Assembly (NCBI GenBank): GCA_009823505.1
Contig: VZQC01011939.1
Location: forward strand, 1,366,640-1,430,639
Length of the DNA: 64,000 bases
Direction: 5' to 3'
Origin: Rhizomys pruinosus
Taxonomy: Eukaryota > Chordata > Mammalia > Rodentia > Spalacidae
Program-made: the position numbers and the translations under genes
Part shown: one piece after another, positions 44,034 through 53,451 of the stretch
Layout of the letters: every line of letters starts with the position of its first letter
Numbering within the stretch: the first letter of the stretch is position 1
Notes under the pieces: model-generated
Database searches by the model: none
What the model saw: only the letters and a program-made list of their open reading frames with translations
Told to the model about the DNA's origin: nothing

Positions 44034-44183
44034 TTTTTTTTTGCCTTTTCAAGACAGAGTCTCCCTGTAGTCCCAGCTGACCCGGAACTCACTCTGTAGA
44101 CCAGGCTGGCCTTGAACTCACAAAGATCCGCCTGCCTCTGCCTCCCGAGTGCTGGGATTAAAGGCGTGTGCCACCACACCTGG
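44034..44183 (-). mobile_element. B1 SINE, antisense
   Basis: It runs from T-run and cttttcaagacagagtctcc to aaaggcgtgtgccaccacacc, tail to tail with the preceding B2. Confidence 0.93.
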
Positions 44184-46060
44184 CTAAAATTAAAAAAAAA
44201 ATTTTTTTAAGAGATCTGCATGCTGGTGCTTCCTCAGCTTCCTTTCCCACTCAGACCAGGACCCCAGTTGGCTTCCATTGTGAGTCCAGAGCACACCACA
44301 CCCACAGTCCGCATTACCCATCACGCCTCTCCCTGGGAGACATCACACTACAGAGAAAAGCCTTGATTCTCCTCTCTTCCAGCATTCTGAGAGCTCAATT
44401 AAGGGGCCCTAAGATGCCCCAGCAAGAACTCTAAAGAGAGCGGGGGGTGGGGAAGTTGTCTATCCAGCCTGTCACTTGTCCCCAAAACCAACTCACGTCT
44501 CTCTATCCAGAAGTGAGGCAACCATCACTCAGTCTCACAGCCTGTTTCCCCATCTGTAGACAAGATCACATAGCCTGTAAGGTCAGGTGAGCCGGTCTGG
44601 GATTGGAACCTGGTTCCCTCTGCTCTAAGCTGCATACTGTATGCACATAAAGTGCACTGTGGTTCTTTAGTGGCCTCAAGCTGGGGAGGTGAGGTCGCTT
44701 CAAGTTGAGGTGTCTGTGTCACCAGACTGAACTCTGGCTCCCGCTGAGGGCTGGTGCGCACCTCTGTGCTGGGACCGGGAAGTGGGAGATGGAGCAAGAG
44801 GGACAGGGGAGGGGCCTCTCCTGGCAGCAGAGGCTGCTCACGGAAGGATGCTGTCAGTGAGGGTGGACACTGGGAGGGGTCTGAGGGGATGGGGGCAGAC
44901 CCTCCCTCACCTCCCTGCACCTGAATGTGGGCACAACCGGGCCAGAGATGGAGGCTGCCCCCTATCACCACTCTGCCTCCTGAACGGCTTCCTGGAAGCC
45001 AGCCCCCCCTTCCCACTTGGTGCTGGCCCATTAGCTGGTGAATGAGTAATTTTTTTTAAACCATTATTGACTAATTTCTGAAACAGTGTTATTCCAGGGT
45101 TTAATGATCCAATCTGCTGGTCTGTGATTCAACAGCAGCTCTGTTGTCTTTACTTTTCTCTCTGCTGGGACTGAAATGTCCAATTTAAGAAAGCAACTTA
45201 AGAAAGAAAAGGGTCATTCGAGCTCCTGGTTTAAGGGACAGACCAGGATATACAGAAGGAACACAGGCTCTTCGTTACCTTTCTGCTTTTTCTGGGTACT
45301 CCAGGCTGTGGGGTGGAGCTGCCCACATCAGGGTGGGGCTTCCTCCTCAGCTCACCTTCCTGCAAATGCCCTCACAGCAGGCCCAAAGGTGTGTCTCCTG
45401 GGAGATTCCAAGTCCACTCCAGTTGGCGATGAAGATGGACCATCATGCTCAGTGTTAAGGGACCTAGGGGCATCTTCCAGAAGCCCAGTCTCTGTAGGCA
45501 CACCCCTTCTCTGCCTCCCTCACCTGGTCAGGTGAACGGATGTGCCCATTTGGAATGAGAAGGAAGTTGGTTGGCAGAGTAGCCATAGGAAGAAAGTAGC
45601 AGGGAGGGGCACTCCGTAGGGGTTGCTTGTTGGCAGCAAGTCCCCAATGCAGTCACTCACACACCTGTTCACAGGGCAAGGCCTAAGGACAGCAGGTGTC
45701 TGGGGCTCCCTGATGGACCCTCTTTCTGAAGACAGATTCAAGATTGGTCTTGAACTTGACCCATGAATAGAGAGGTGGTCCAGAAGAAACGAGGCAGACT
45801 GCTGGCAGAAGTCCTGGTTTGAGTCTGCAGCAGGACCTGGTGTGTCCTAACCCCTGTCATTGACTGTGTGACTCACTGTGTCCTGTCTGTCACACGCCAC
45901 ACCCTGGTTATGGGCACTGCGATAAGACCAGCTCCTCTCTGCCCTCACGGAGAGCAGAGCCTCTCCAGGGAACCAGGGATTCAACAGAGAAATAAGCCCG
46001 TAACCTACCTGGAGGGTGGTAGAGCCTCAGTGGTCAAAGCAGAGGCACAGAAGGAAGGAT
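44184..46060. other. Unique region, no gene recognised
   Basis: About 1.9 kb has no clear rodent SINE. A G+C-moderate stretch gives a 168-codon minus-strand frame (44525-45031) that matches no family and has no splice support. Confidence 0.4.
44560..44640 (+). mobile_element. Possible MIR fragment
   Basis: gatcacatagcctgtaagg and gtctgggattggaacctgg resemble the conserved core of the mammalian-wide MIR SINE. Confidence 0.35.
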
Positions 46061-47893
46061 CCCCAGGTGGACATCCAGGAAGGACCCACAGGGTGGACAT
46101 CCAGGAAGGAACCCACAGGTGGATAGCCAGGAAGGACCCCCAGGGTGGACATCCAGGAAGGAACCCCAGGGTGGACATCCAGGAAGGACCCACAGGTGGA
46201 CATCCAGGAAGGACCCCCCAGGATGGACATTCAGGAAGGACCCCCAGGTGGATAGCCAGGAAGGACTCCCAGGGTGGACATCCAGGAAGGACCCCCAGGT
46301 GGACATCCAGGAAGGACCCACAGGTGGACATCCAGGAAGGACCCCCCAGGATGGACATCCAGGAAGGACCCACAGGTGGACATCCAGGAAGGACCCCCAG
46401 AGTGGACATCCAGGAAATACCCACAGGCGGATAGCCAGGAAGGACCCCCAGGGTGGACATCCAGGAAATACCCACAGGTGGATAGCCAGGAAGGACCCCC
46501 AGGATGGACATTCAGGAAGAACCCACAGGTGGACATCCAGGAAGGATCCCCCAGGGTGGACATCCAGGAAGGACCCCCAGAGTGGACATCCAGGAAATAC
46601 CCACAGGCGGATAGCCAGGAAGGACCCCCAGGGTGGACATCCAGGAAATACCCACAGGCGGATAGCCAGGAAGGACCTCCATGGTGGACATCCAGGAAGG
46701 ACCCCCAGGATGGACATCCAGGAAATACCCACAGGCGGATAGCCAGGAAGGACCCCCAGGGTGGACATCCAGGAAATACCCACAGGTGGATAGCCAGGAA
46801 GGACCTCCAGGGTGGACATCCAGGAAGGACCCACAGGTGGATATCCAGGATGGAACCCCAGGTGGACATCCAGGAAGGACCCACAGGTGGATATCCAGGA
46901 AGGACCCCCAGGGTGGACATCCAGGAAGGACCCACAGGTGGACATCCAGGAAGGACCTCCAGGATGGACATCCAGAAAGAACCCACAGGTGGACATCCAG
47001 GAAGAACCCACAGGTGGGCATCCAGGAAATACCCACAGGTGGATAGCCAGGGAGGACCCCCAGGATGGACATCCAGGAAGAACCCACAGGTAGACATCCA
47101 GGAAGGACCCCCCAGGGTGGACATCCAGGAAGGACCCCCAGGGTGGACATCCAGGAAGGACCCACAGGTGGACATCCAGGAAGGACACCCAGGATGGACA
47201 CCCAGGAAGGACCGACAGGTGGACATTCAGGAAGGATCCCCAGGGTGGACATCCAGGAAGGACCCCCAGGATGGACATCCAGGAAGGACCCACAGGTGGA
47301 TAGCCAGGAAGGACTCCCAGGGTGGACATCTAGGAAGGACCCCCAGGGTGGACATCCAGGAAGGACCCACAGGTGGCATCCAGGAAGAACCCCCAGGATG
47401 GACATCCAGGAAGGACCCCCAGGATGGACATCCAGGAAGGACCCCCAGGTGGATAGCCAGGAAGGACTCCCAGGATGAACATCTAGGAAGGACCCCCAGG
47501 GTGGACATCCAGGAAGGACCCACAGTTGGACATCCAGGAAGAACCCCCAGGGTGGACATCCAGGAAGGACCCACAGGTGGATATCCAGGAAGGACCCCCA
47601 GGTGGACATCCAGGAAGGACCCCCAGGTGGACATCCAGGAACCCCCCCAGGTGGACATCTAAGAAGGACTCCCAAGTGGACATCCAGGAAGGACCCCCAG
47701 GGTGGACATCCAGGAAGGACCCCCAAGGTGGACATCCAGGAAGGACCCCCAGGGTGGACATCCAGGAAGGACCCCCAGGGTGGACATCCAGGAAGGACCC
47801 CCAGGGTGGACATCCAGGAAGGACCCACAGGTGGACATCCAGGAAGGACCCCCAGGATGGACATTCAGGAAGGACTCCCAGGTGGACATCCAG
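46061..47893 (+). repeat. Minisatellite of 25-26-bp units, ~71 copies
   Basis: The unit is ggtggacatccaggaaggaccc plus ccca or aca. Variants are ggtggatagccagg (type B) and ccaggaaatacccaca (type C), which alternate as ~51-bp pairs in 46390-46800. Three 26-bp units make 26 codons, so long frames stay open on both strands (462 codons plus, 450 minus) with a repeating peptide. I treat them as a by-product. Confidence 0.97.
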
Positions 47894-48109
47894 AAGCCAG
47901 GGTCAGTTTCCTTCTTCCTGACAGCAACCATACACCTGGAGATCCCCCCTTCATTAGGCAGACTGGGGATTGGGAAGGACTGACCTTGACCCTCCTGGGA
48001 TGGAGATCACCACTGCAATTGGTCAACAGAGGCCGTTGGCCTCATAAGCCAGTCAGCGGACAGGTTCCCTTCTGTGTGGTACCTACTGACCTGGAGAAGA
48101 TCTCATAGA
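47894..48109. other. Short unique flank of the minisatellite
   Basis: No feature is recognised. Confidence 0.4.
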
Positions 48110-48530
48110 GTGAGATCCCTGAACGAGGGTTTGTGGCCAGACTTAGCTACACAATTTATTATGAAAACCGTGCAGTTCAAAATATAAATGCAGACAGAGT
48201 GTGTAGGGGAAAGAGACTGAGGGAGTCCTGTCGGGGGAATTCCACAAAGTGAAGCTGGTCTAGGAAGTGTCCTAATAACTCCATAGAAGAAAATGGTGGC
48301 TCCTTCCCAGCAAGTCAAGAAGCACCCAGAGCAGCTACCCTGTAACCAGCCCCCATCGAACATCGGCCAATCAGGACTGGCCCCATTTGCCTTCCTCTCC
48401 ACTGTACATCCAGCTCCCTCACTGCCCCTGCCGACTCCTGCAGTGTGCTCAATACATTTCCTTTTTTCTACTTCAATCTGTCTTGGGTGAATTTTTCCAC
48501 CACCTTCCAAAGCCCTTGTTCACAAGGCAA
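48110..48530 (+). mobile_element. Possible LTR-like element, ends undefined
   Basis: A CCAAT box (gccaatcagg, about 48365), promoter-like sequence and a weak poly(A)-signal-like caatacatttcc appear in the order of an LTR. I could not define terminal inverted repeats or a target duplication, so this is speculative. Confidence 0.2.
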
Positions 48531-48926
48531 GAATGAGGTGCCATTAAAGCTTTGTTCTCTTCCTCTGGGTTGTGCAGCACCATCCTCCCAGCCACCTGAG
48601 CATCTGGCCAGTCCATTCACCCAGCTTCTGCCCTAATCGCATGTGACCATCAGGAGGCATTAGAGTGTGTAGACTGGGAAGGACTAGGAGACGGGCCCCA
48701 TCAATGCGGGGTGCAGACCTTCTGATGTGGCTGCTTCGCGATCACCCACCGCCTGCACCTAACCTGTCACCCATACTCTGTAAGTAACCTTAAGAAACTA
48801 TTTGTTCCCCAGGTGAACTTTAGTGGAATTAAATTTTGGTTTATCATTGGGACTTTTGCCTAAACCCCCCCCCCCCGCCACCAGAAGAAAATTCTCACAA
48901 CACTCAATTTTCCACTTGGCTTATGT
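48531..48926. other. No gene recognised
   Basis: A C-run lies at 48866-48875. Nothing else stands out. Confidence 0.4.
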
Positions 48927-49003
48927 TTTTTTTAATTTTTATTTATTTATTTATTATTATTTTATGTGTATGAGTATACTGTCTGCATGTAGGTAGGTGC
49001 ACC
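48927..49003 (-). mobile_element. B2 SINE, tail part, split by the LTR
   Basis: T-rich tail, atgtgtatgagtatactgtctgcatg and aggtgcacc are the 3' portion of an antisense B2. It resumes at 49402. Confidence 0.9.
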
Positions 49004-49401
49004 TGAAGGACCCCTGCCCCAAGGTTTTATGCGCCCTTAAAATCTGTCTTTAGGAAATAAGGTTTCCCTCCCCGCTTCCTCATACCTGGTGGTGTTTAAC
49101 TGAGTCACGCCCGCCTGTGTGTCGCTGGCCTGCGTGCCGAGATGATTTTTTTACTATTACACAACCCTTCCTCCATTTCCCCATACCTTGGGGTCCCTGC
49201 CTTTAAAAGTTCCCTATTCCAGTCCCTGGGGGTCGATCTCCTCTGCCCCTTGCGTGGGTTATGAGTTCGACCCCAGTACACTGGTTTTTTCCTGAATAAA
49301 CCTCGTGTAATTGCAGCGAGAACGGTCTTTGGCTGATTTTTTGGGAGTCCTTCTATCCCGAGATTTGAGTGAGAGTCACTCCAGTTTCTGGGGGTCTTTC
49401 A
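49004..49401 (+). mobile_element. Solo LTR of a class I (gammaretrovirus-like) ERV
   Basis: The 398-bp element starts tgaaggacccc and ends ggggtctttca, imperfect inverted repeats with TG/CA ends. It is flanked by a 4-bp duplication, cacc at 49000-49003 and 49402-49405, the size made by gammaretroviral integrases. A TATA-like tttaaaag (about 49202) and AATAAA (49295-49300) give U3-R-U5 order on the plus strand. No gag, pol or env is present, so the provirus was reduced to one LTR by recombination. Confidence 0.92.
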
Positions 49402-49535
49402 CACCCATGTTGTGCAATGCCACAGAGGTCAGAAGAGTGCATCAGATTCCCCTGGAACTGGAGTTAAAGACTGCTCTTAGCCATCCTCTGCAAGAGCAGT
49501 CAGCACCCTTAACTGCCGAGCCATCTCTCCAGCCC
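49402..49535 (-). mobile_element. B2 SINE, head part, split by the LTR
   Basis: cacccatgttgtgcaatgcc, ccctggaactggagttaaag and tctctccagcccc continue the B2. About 28 bp of the B-box region between ttagccat and cctctgcaag are missing. Confidence 0.9.
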
Positions 49536-50305
49536 CAAATTCTTGTGTCTTAATCACCTTTATACCCCCTTCTCCACTGGGCCCTCTCAGCCTCCCTGCC
49601 CCCCGACAGAGTGGAATTCAAACATTCTGTCAATTTGCATTAAGGCCTATTGTGCCAAAATCTCTCGGCCATTCCTCATGCAAGTTCATCCATTGAGCTC
49701 CAGTCAACCTATACAGAGTCCCTCACTTTAAGAAGATCAGTTCTTCCTTACTCCACAGTAACCAGCTGCCAACATTTCTTCAGCTGAGTTGGGTTCTGCT
49801 GCCCATTTCTGCAGTTCCATGCTGGGTTTTTGTCTGGTTGGGCTTGCCTGGGTCTGTGCATACTGACACCACTGCTGTAGGTTCAGATGAACTGGGTCCC
49901 AGGAGTTCGTAGGATTCATTTCCCTTTGGTCTTGCATCACCTCCCTGACTCTTACAATCTTCTGCCCCCTCTTCTGCAATGTTCCCGAGCCCTGGGTGGG
50001 TGAAGCTGAGTATAGGAGACCTGTCCTCGGACTCACACTCTGCAGAATCCTAACCTCCGGCGTCCCTCAGTAGCCACAGGGGAGGGTGTTCCAGTACCCC
50101 CTTAGGCACCAGAGCCTATAACGCTGAATCCCCTTAAATAAATGGCCTTGTGTTTGCACAGAACGCACACATATTGCCCATAGACTTTCTCTGCTTCGTC
50201 TTTTCATGTATGTTCATATGTGAGTGTATGTGCATTTGTGGGTGTGTGTGCGTGCAGAGGCCAGTGGACAACCCTGGGTGCTGTTCCTCAGGATACTGCC
50301 TTGTT
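49536..50305. other. No gene recognised
   Basis: Unique-looking sequence. A GT/CA-like stretch lies at 50205-50255. Confidence 0.4.
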
Positions 50306-50880
50306 TTCTTTTTTTTTTTTAATTTTCATTTGTGTATTTCATACATCATTTTCCAATTCAATTCAGGCATATATCCCTTTCCCTTCCCCCTACCCCACCC
50401 CACCCCATCCCAGATCATGCATTCTGCCATAACTGTCCTGCATCTTTCTCTGTTTTTTTTTTTTCATTTTTTTAACAATAAGTGATAATTTATGAGTACA
50501 AACATCCTTCATGTAAAACCAATTTACAAGCAGTTGTGCCCAAACCCACACAGCCCATGGGTCCCACCATCCAGCAGGGGGGGCTTGTATGTTCAATCAA
50601 GTTGATCCAATGCGTGTCCAGACTATATTGTTGTAGTTTCACCATTCACCCCAATCGTAGCCCTTACATTCTACCACGCCCCCTCTTCCACAGATTGTTC
50701 CCTGGGCTTAGAAAAGGGGCACAGGTGGATGAGAAGCAAAACAGTCTGCTTTCTCTGGAGCTGTTGTCTTGGACTCTGGTCAGTTCTGGCTGTTTCCTTT
50801 CATGGGCTGACAGTTTGTCCAGGAATAACCCTTCGATCCTACTGCCTGGAGCAGTGGCAGGCTGCTCCTGAGCCCGGACA
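50306..50880 (-). mobile_element. Possible old LINE-1 3' untranslated end, antisense
   Basis: Read on the minus strand, a G-rich polypurine tract (reverse of 50378-50412) is followed by A+T-rich sequence and an A-tail (50308-50320 as T). This is the order of a rodent LINE-1 3' end. No ORF2 is attached. Confidence 0.3.
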
Positions 50881-51120
50881 CAGGACCTAACTCTGCCTTG
50901 TTTTCTGAGACAGGGTCTGTTACTGGCCTGGAGATCTCCGATTCATCTAGGTTGGCTGGAGAGCAATGCTGGGGATCCTCCTGTACCCCCCTACCCCATG
51001 GGATTGTAAAGCACATTCCACCATGCCAGGCATTGTTTAAGCAGGTTCTGGGTGCTGAACTCAGGCCCTCATCCTTATAAGGGAAACACTTCACCTACTG
51101 AGCCCCCAATACCCAATGTA

Positions 51121-51270
51121 TTTATTTTTTATTTTTGTGTGAGTTTGCTTTTCGTTTTGAGACAAGGTCTCACATTGTAGCCCAGGCCAGACTTGAACTG
51201 TGGCAATCTTCCTGCCTTTACCTCCTAAGTGCTGAGATTACAGGCATGAGCTATGACATCAACTATGCCC
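51121..51270 (-). mobile_element. Old B1-like SINE, antisense
   Basis: cgttttgagacaaggtctcac, agcccaggccagacttgaac and gtgctgagattacaggcatgagc are diverged reverse B1. Confidence 0.75.
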
Positions 51271-51301
51271 TATATACTTTTTTAAAAAAGTAAAAATAAA
51301 A

Positions 51302-51478
51302 ACTGCTGGGTATGGTGGTGCATGTCTTTAGTCCCAGCAGGCAGAGGCAGGCAGATCTCTGTGAGATTGAAGCTAGCCTGGTCTACATAGTGAATGCTGA
51401 GCCATCTGGGACTACAGGGAGACCCTGTCTCAAAATGATAAATAAATAAATAAATTAATTAATTAATTAATTAATACA
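51302..51478 (+). mobile_element. B1 SINE with (AAAT)n/(AATT)n tail
   Basis: aaactgctgggtatggtggtgc and gggagaccctgtctcaaaatg lead into aaataaat then ttaattaatt repeats (51440-51474). Confidence 0.88.
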
Positions 51479-51559
51479 TGGTGGAAACACAGGGCTAACT
51501 GTACTTGGAAGTGGGTCTTTAGAGAAGTAATCAAGTGAAAATGAAGTCTTTTATTTCTG

Positions 51560-51685
51560 TTTCTGTTGTTTTTGTTTTGAGACAGGGTCTCACATAGCCC
51601 AAGCTGGCCCCAAACTTTATGTACCCAAGGCTGGCCTTGAACTCCCAAATGCTGGGATGATTGGCTTGTGCCGCCATACCTGGCT
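51560..51685 (-). mobile_element. Old B1 SINE, antisense
   Basis: ttttgagacagggtctcacatag, aaggctggccttgaactccc and gccgccatacctggc are present. An internal part is altered. Confidence 0.75.
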
Positions 51686-52059
51686 TAAAATGACAGCTTC
51701 AGTGTTGTCCTTAGTCCTATGTTAGTAGGAGCACAGCCACACAGAGGTCCAGGCCCATGCACCTGCGTCAGACCTCCAGCCTCCAGAGGTGAGAGGACTA
51801 TGGGCACCATTCAAGTCCTTGTCTCTCCAGTTTTGTCCCACCTGCCAGAGCTGCTGAGATGGGTTCCCTGGGTATTTGATTCTCTTGTCTCCTTTCCACA
51901 CTAGAAGCAAGGCCCGGCTTAACCGTCACCCTGGGACTGGGCCATGCTTGCTCCTGTGTGGGAGATACACTCCCCTGGCTCTGTGGTGTTTGACTTTCAC
52001 TCTTGGTTTGACAGGATTTAGAACTGCCTCGGAGTCACACCTCTGCGCCTGTCTGTGAG
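51686..52059. other. No gene recognised
   Basis: Unique-looking sequence without exon support. Confidence 0.4.
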
Positions 52060-52300
52060 GGACCTTCTGGATTGGGTTAACTGAGGAGGGAAGACCTATC
52101 CTGACTGCGGGGGCACCATCCTGTTAACTGGGGTCCTGGATTAAATAAAAGGGAGGAAGCAAGCTGAACACCAGCGAGCATCTCTGTGCTTCCTGACTGT
52201 GGATGCTGCGTGACCAGCCGCCTGCAGCTATGCCTTCCCACCATGGTGAACTGTGTTCTTAGACGGTGAGCCAGATAAGCCTTCTTTCCTTAAGGATCTC
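52060..52300 (+). mobile_element. Rodent interspersed repeat (3'-end type)
   Basis: ttaaataaaagggaggaagc, cttcctgactgtggatgc and gtgagccagataagccttc are words of a common rodent repeat. I do not name the family. Confidence 0.5.
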
Positions 52301-52302
52301 AT

Positions 52303-52596
52303 ACTGGTTACTTCTCTGTTGCTCCAGTAAAATACCATGACCAAAGCAGCTTAAGGAAAGAGGAGCTTATTGTGCCTTGTGGTTCCTGAGAGGAGGGAGA
52401 TATGACGACAAACAGGCATGGCCAGAGGAACAGGAAGCTGGCAAGAGCAAGAACAGGAAGTGGTGTAAGTCCATATAACCTCGAAGCCAGCCCCCAGGAT
52501 GTGCCTCCTCCAGCAAGGCACTTCCTCGAACAGCGCCACCTGCTGGGGACCAAGTGTCTAAACACTGGAGCCTATTTCCTATTCAAACCACAACAG
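52303..52596 (+). mobile_element. URR1-type transposon, related subtype
   Basis: gttgctccagtaaaataccatg, agcagcttaaggaaagagg and gggaccaagtgtctaaacactgg follow the rodent consensus. It contains the CTCF-like site at 52535-52546. Confidence 0.6.
52535..52546 (-). promoter_or_regulatory. CTCF core match inside a transposon
   Basis: gccacctgctgg matches the reverse CTCF core GCCMYCTRSTGG at all 12 positions. Occupancy is inferred only. Confidence 0.45.
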
Positions 52597-53055
52597 TTGT
52601 CTGGACTGGCTTTTCATCAGAGCAAAGAAGAAAGTGTTTATATGCATTGCTGACCCACTCTGTGTTATAAAGCCCCGCGGGTGCACAGGACAGCACGAGG
52701 GACAAGAAACACGCTCTGCTCCGTTCACGGGTTGAACAGCAGTGTTGAAACACAAATCCAGAGATGATTTGTTACAAATTTTAGACATGCCAGCAGAATG
52801 TTATACCAAGGTTGGAGCACTTCCAGGCACAGGTCCCCGTGACTGCTGGGTGCCTGCTCCTGATGTTAACAATCAGGGTATAGATGTCCTGGCAGGAGCC
52901 CATACATTCCAAAGAGACAGGCATGCTCCCCCCCACCCCGCCCCTTGCCTATCAGACTATTGAAAAGGGAACCTCAGGAAAGCTTCCCCAGAGTCTCATG
53001 CTGGGGAGGGGAGAGGTGGGAGTCAGGTCCCAGCTGGAGGGGGAGCCTGTCTCCC
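52597..53055. other. No gene recognised
   Basis: Unique-looking sequence without exon support. Confidence 0.4.
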
Positions 53056-53067
53056 AGGAAGAGATTT

Positions 53068-53300
53068 CTTTTTTTAATTAATTAATTATTTTTAAATTTT
53101 ATGTGTATTAATGTACTGTCTGCATGTAGGTTTGTGCACCCATGTCATGCAATGCCTCGGAGGTCAGAAGAGGGCATCGGATTTCCCTGGAACTGGAGTT
53201 AAGGATGGTTCTTAGCCGCCATGTGGGTGCTGGGAATCCAACCCAGGTCCTCTGCAAGAGCAGTCAGTGCTCCTGACCACTGAGCCATCTCTCCAGCCCC
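53068..53300 (-). mobile_element. B2 SINE, antisense, with 12-bp target duplication
   Basis: aggaagagattt flanks the element at 53056-53067 and 53301-53312. It has the single ctggaactggagtt segment and a tail of taattaattaatt. Confidence 0.95.
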
Positions 53301-53451
53301 AGGAAGAGATTTTACACAGTTCTGACACCTTGTCAGATTCCTGTAGGAAACACTGGAGCTGAGACAGTGCCGGGTCAGTGATGGGGACACACCCTGCCCA
53401 GGACTCCCAGCTATGCAGACCTCCTGCCTCTGAGTTTTTTAATGTACGTTT

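Noticed and set aside
44525..45031. 168-codon minus-strand frame
   Set aside because: No domain, splice signal or recognisable family was seen. It is likely chance in moderately G+C-rich DNA.
46034..47864. Long repetitive proteins (up to 462 codons) on both strands
   Set aside because: They are by-products of a stop-free 25-26-bp tandem unit. No flanking start, splice or poly(A) context was seen.
46061..47893. CRISPR-like array of short repeats
   Set aside because: Units are directly abutting with no unique spacers, and the genome is a rodent nuclear genome.
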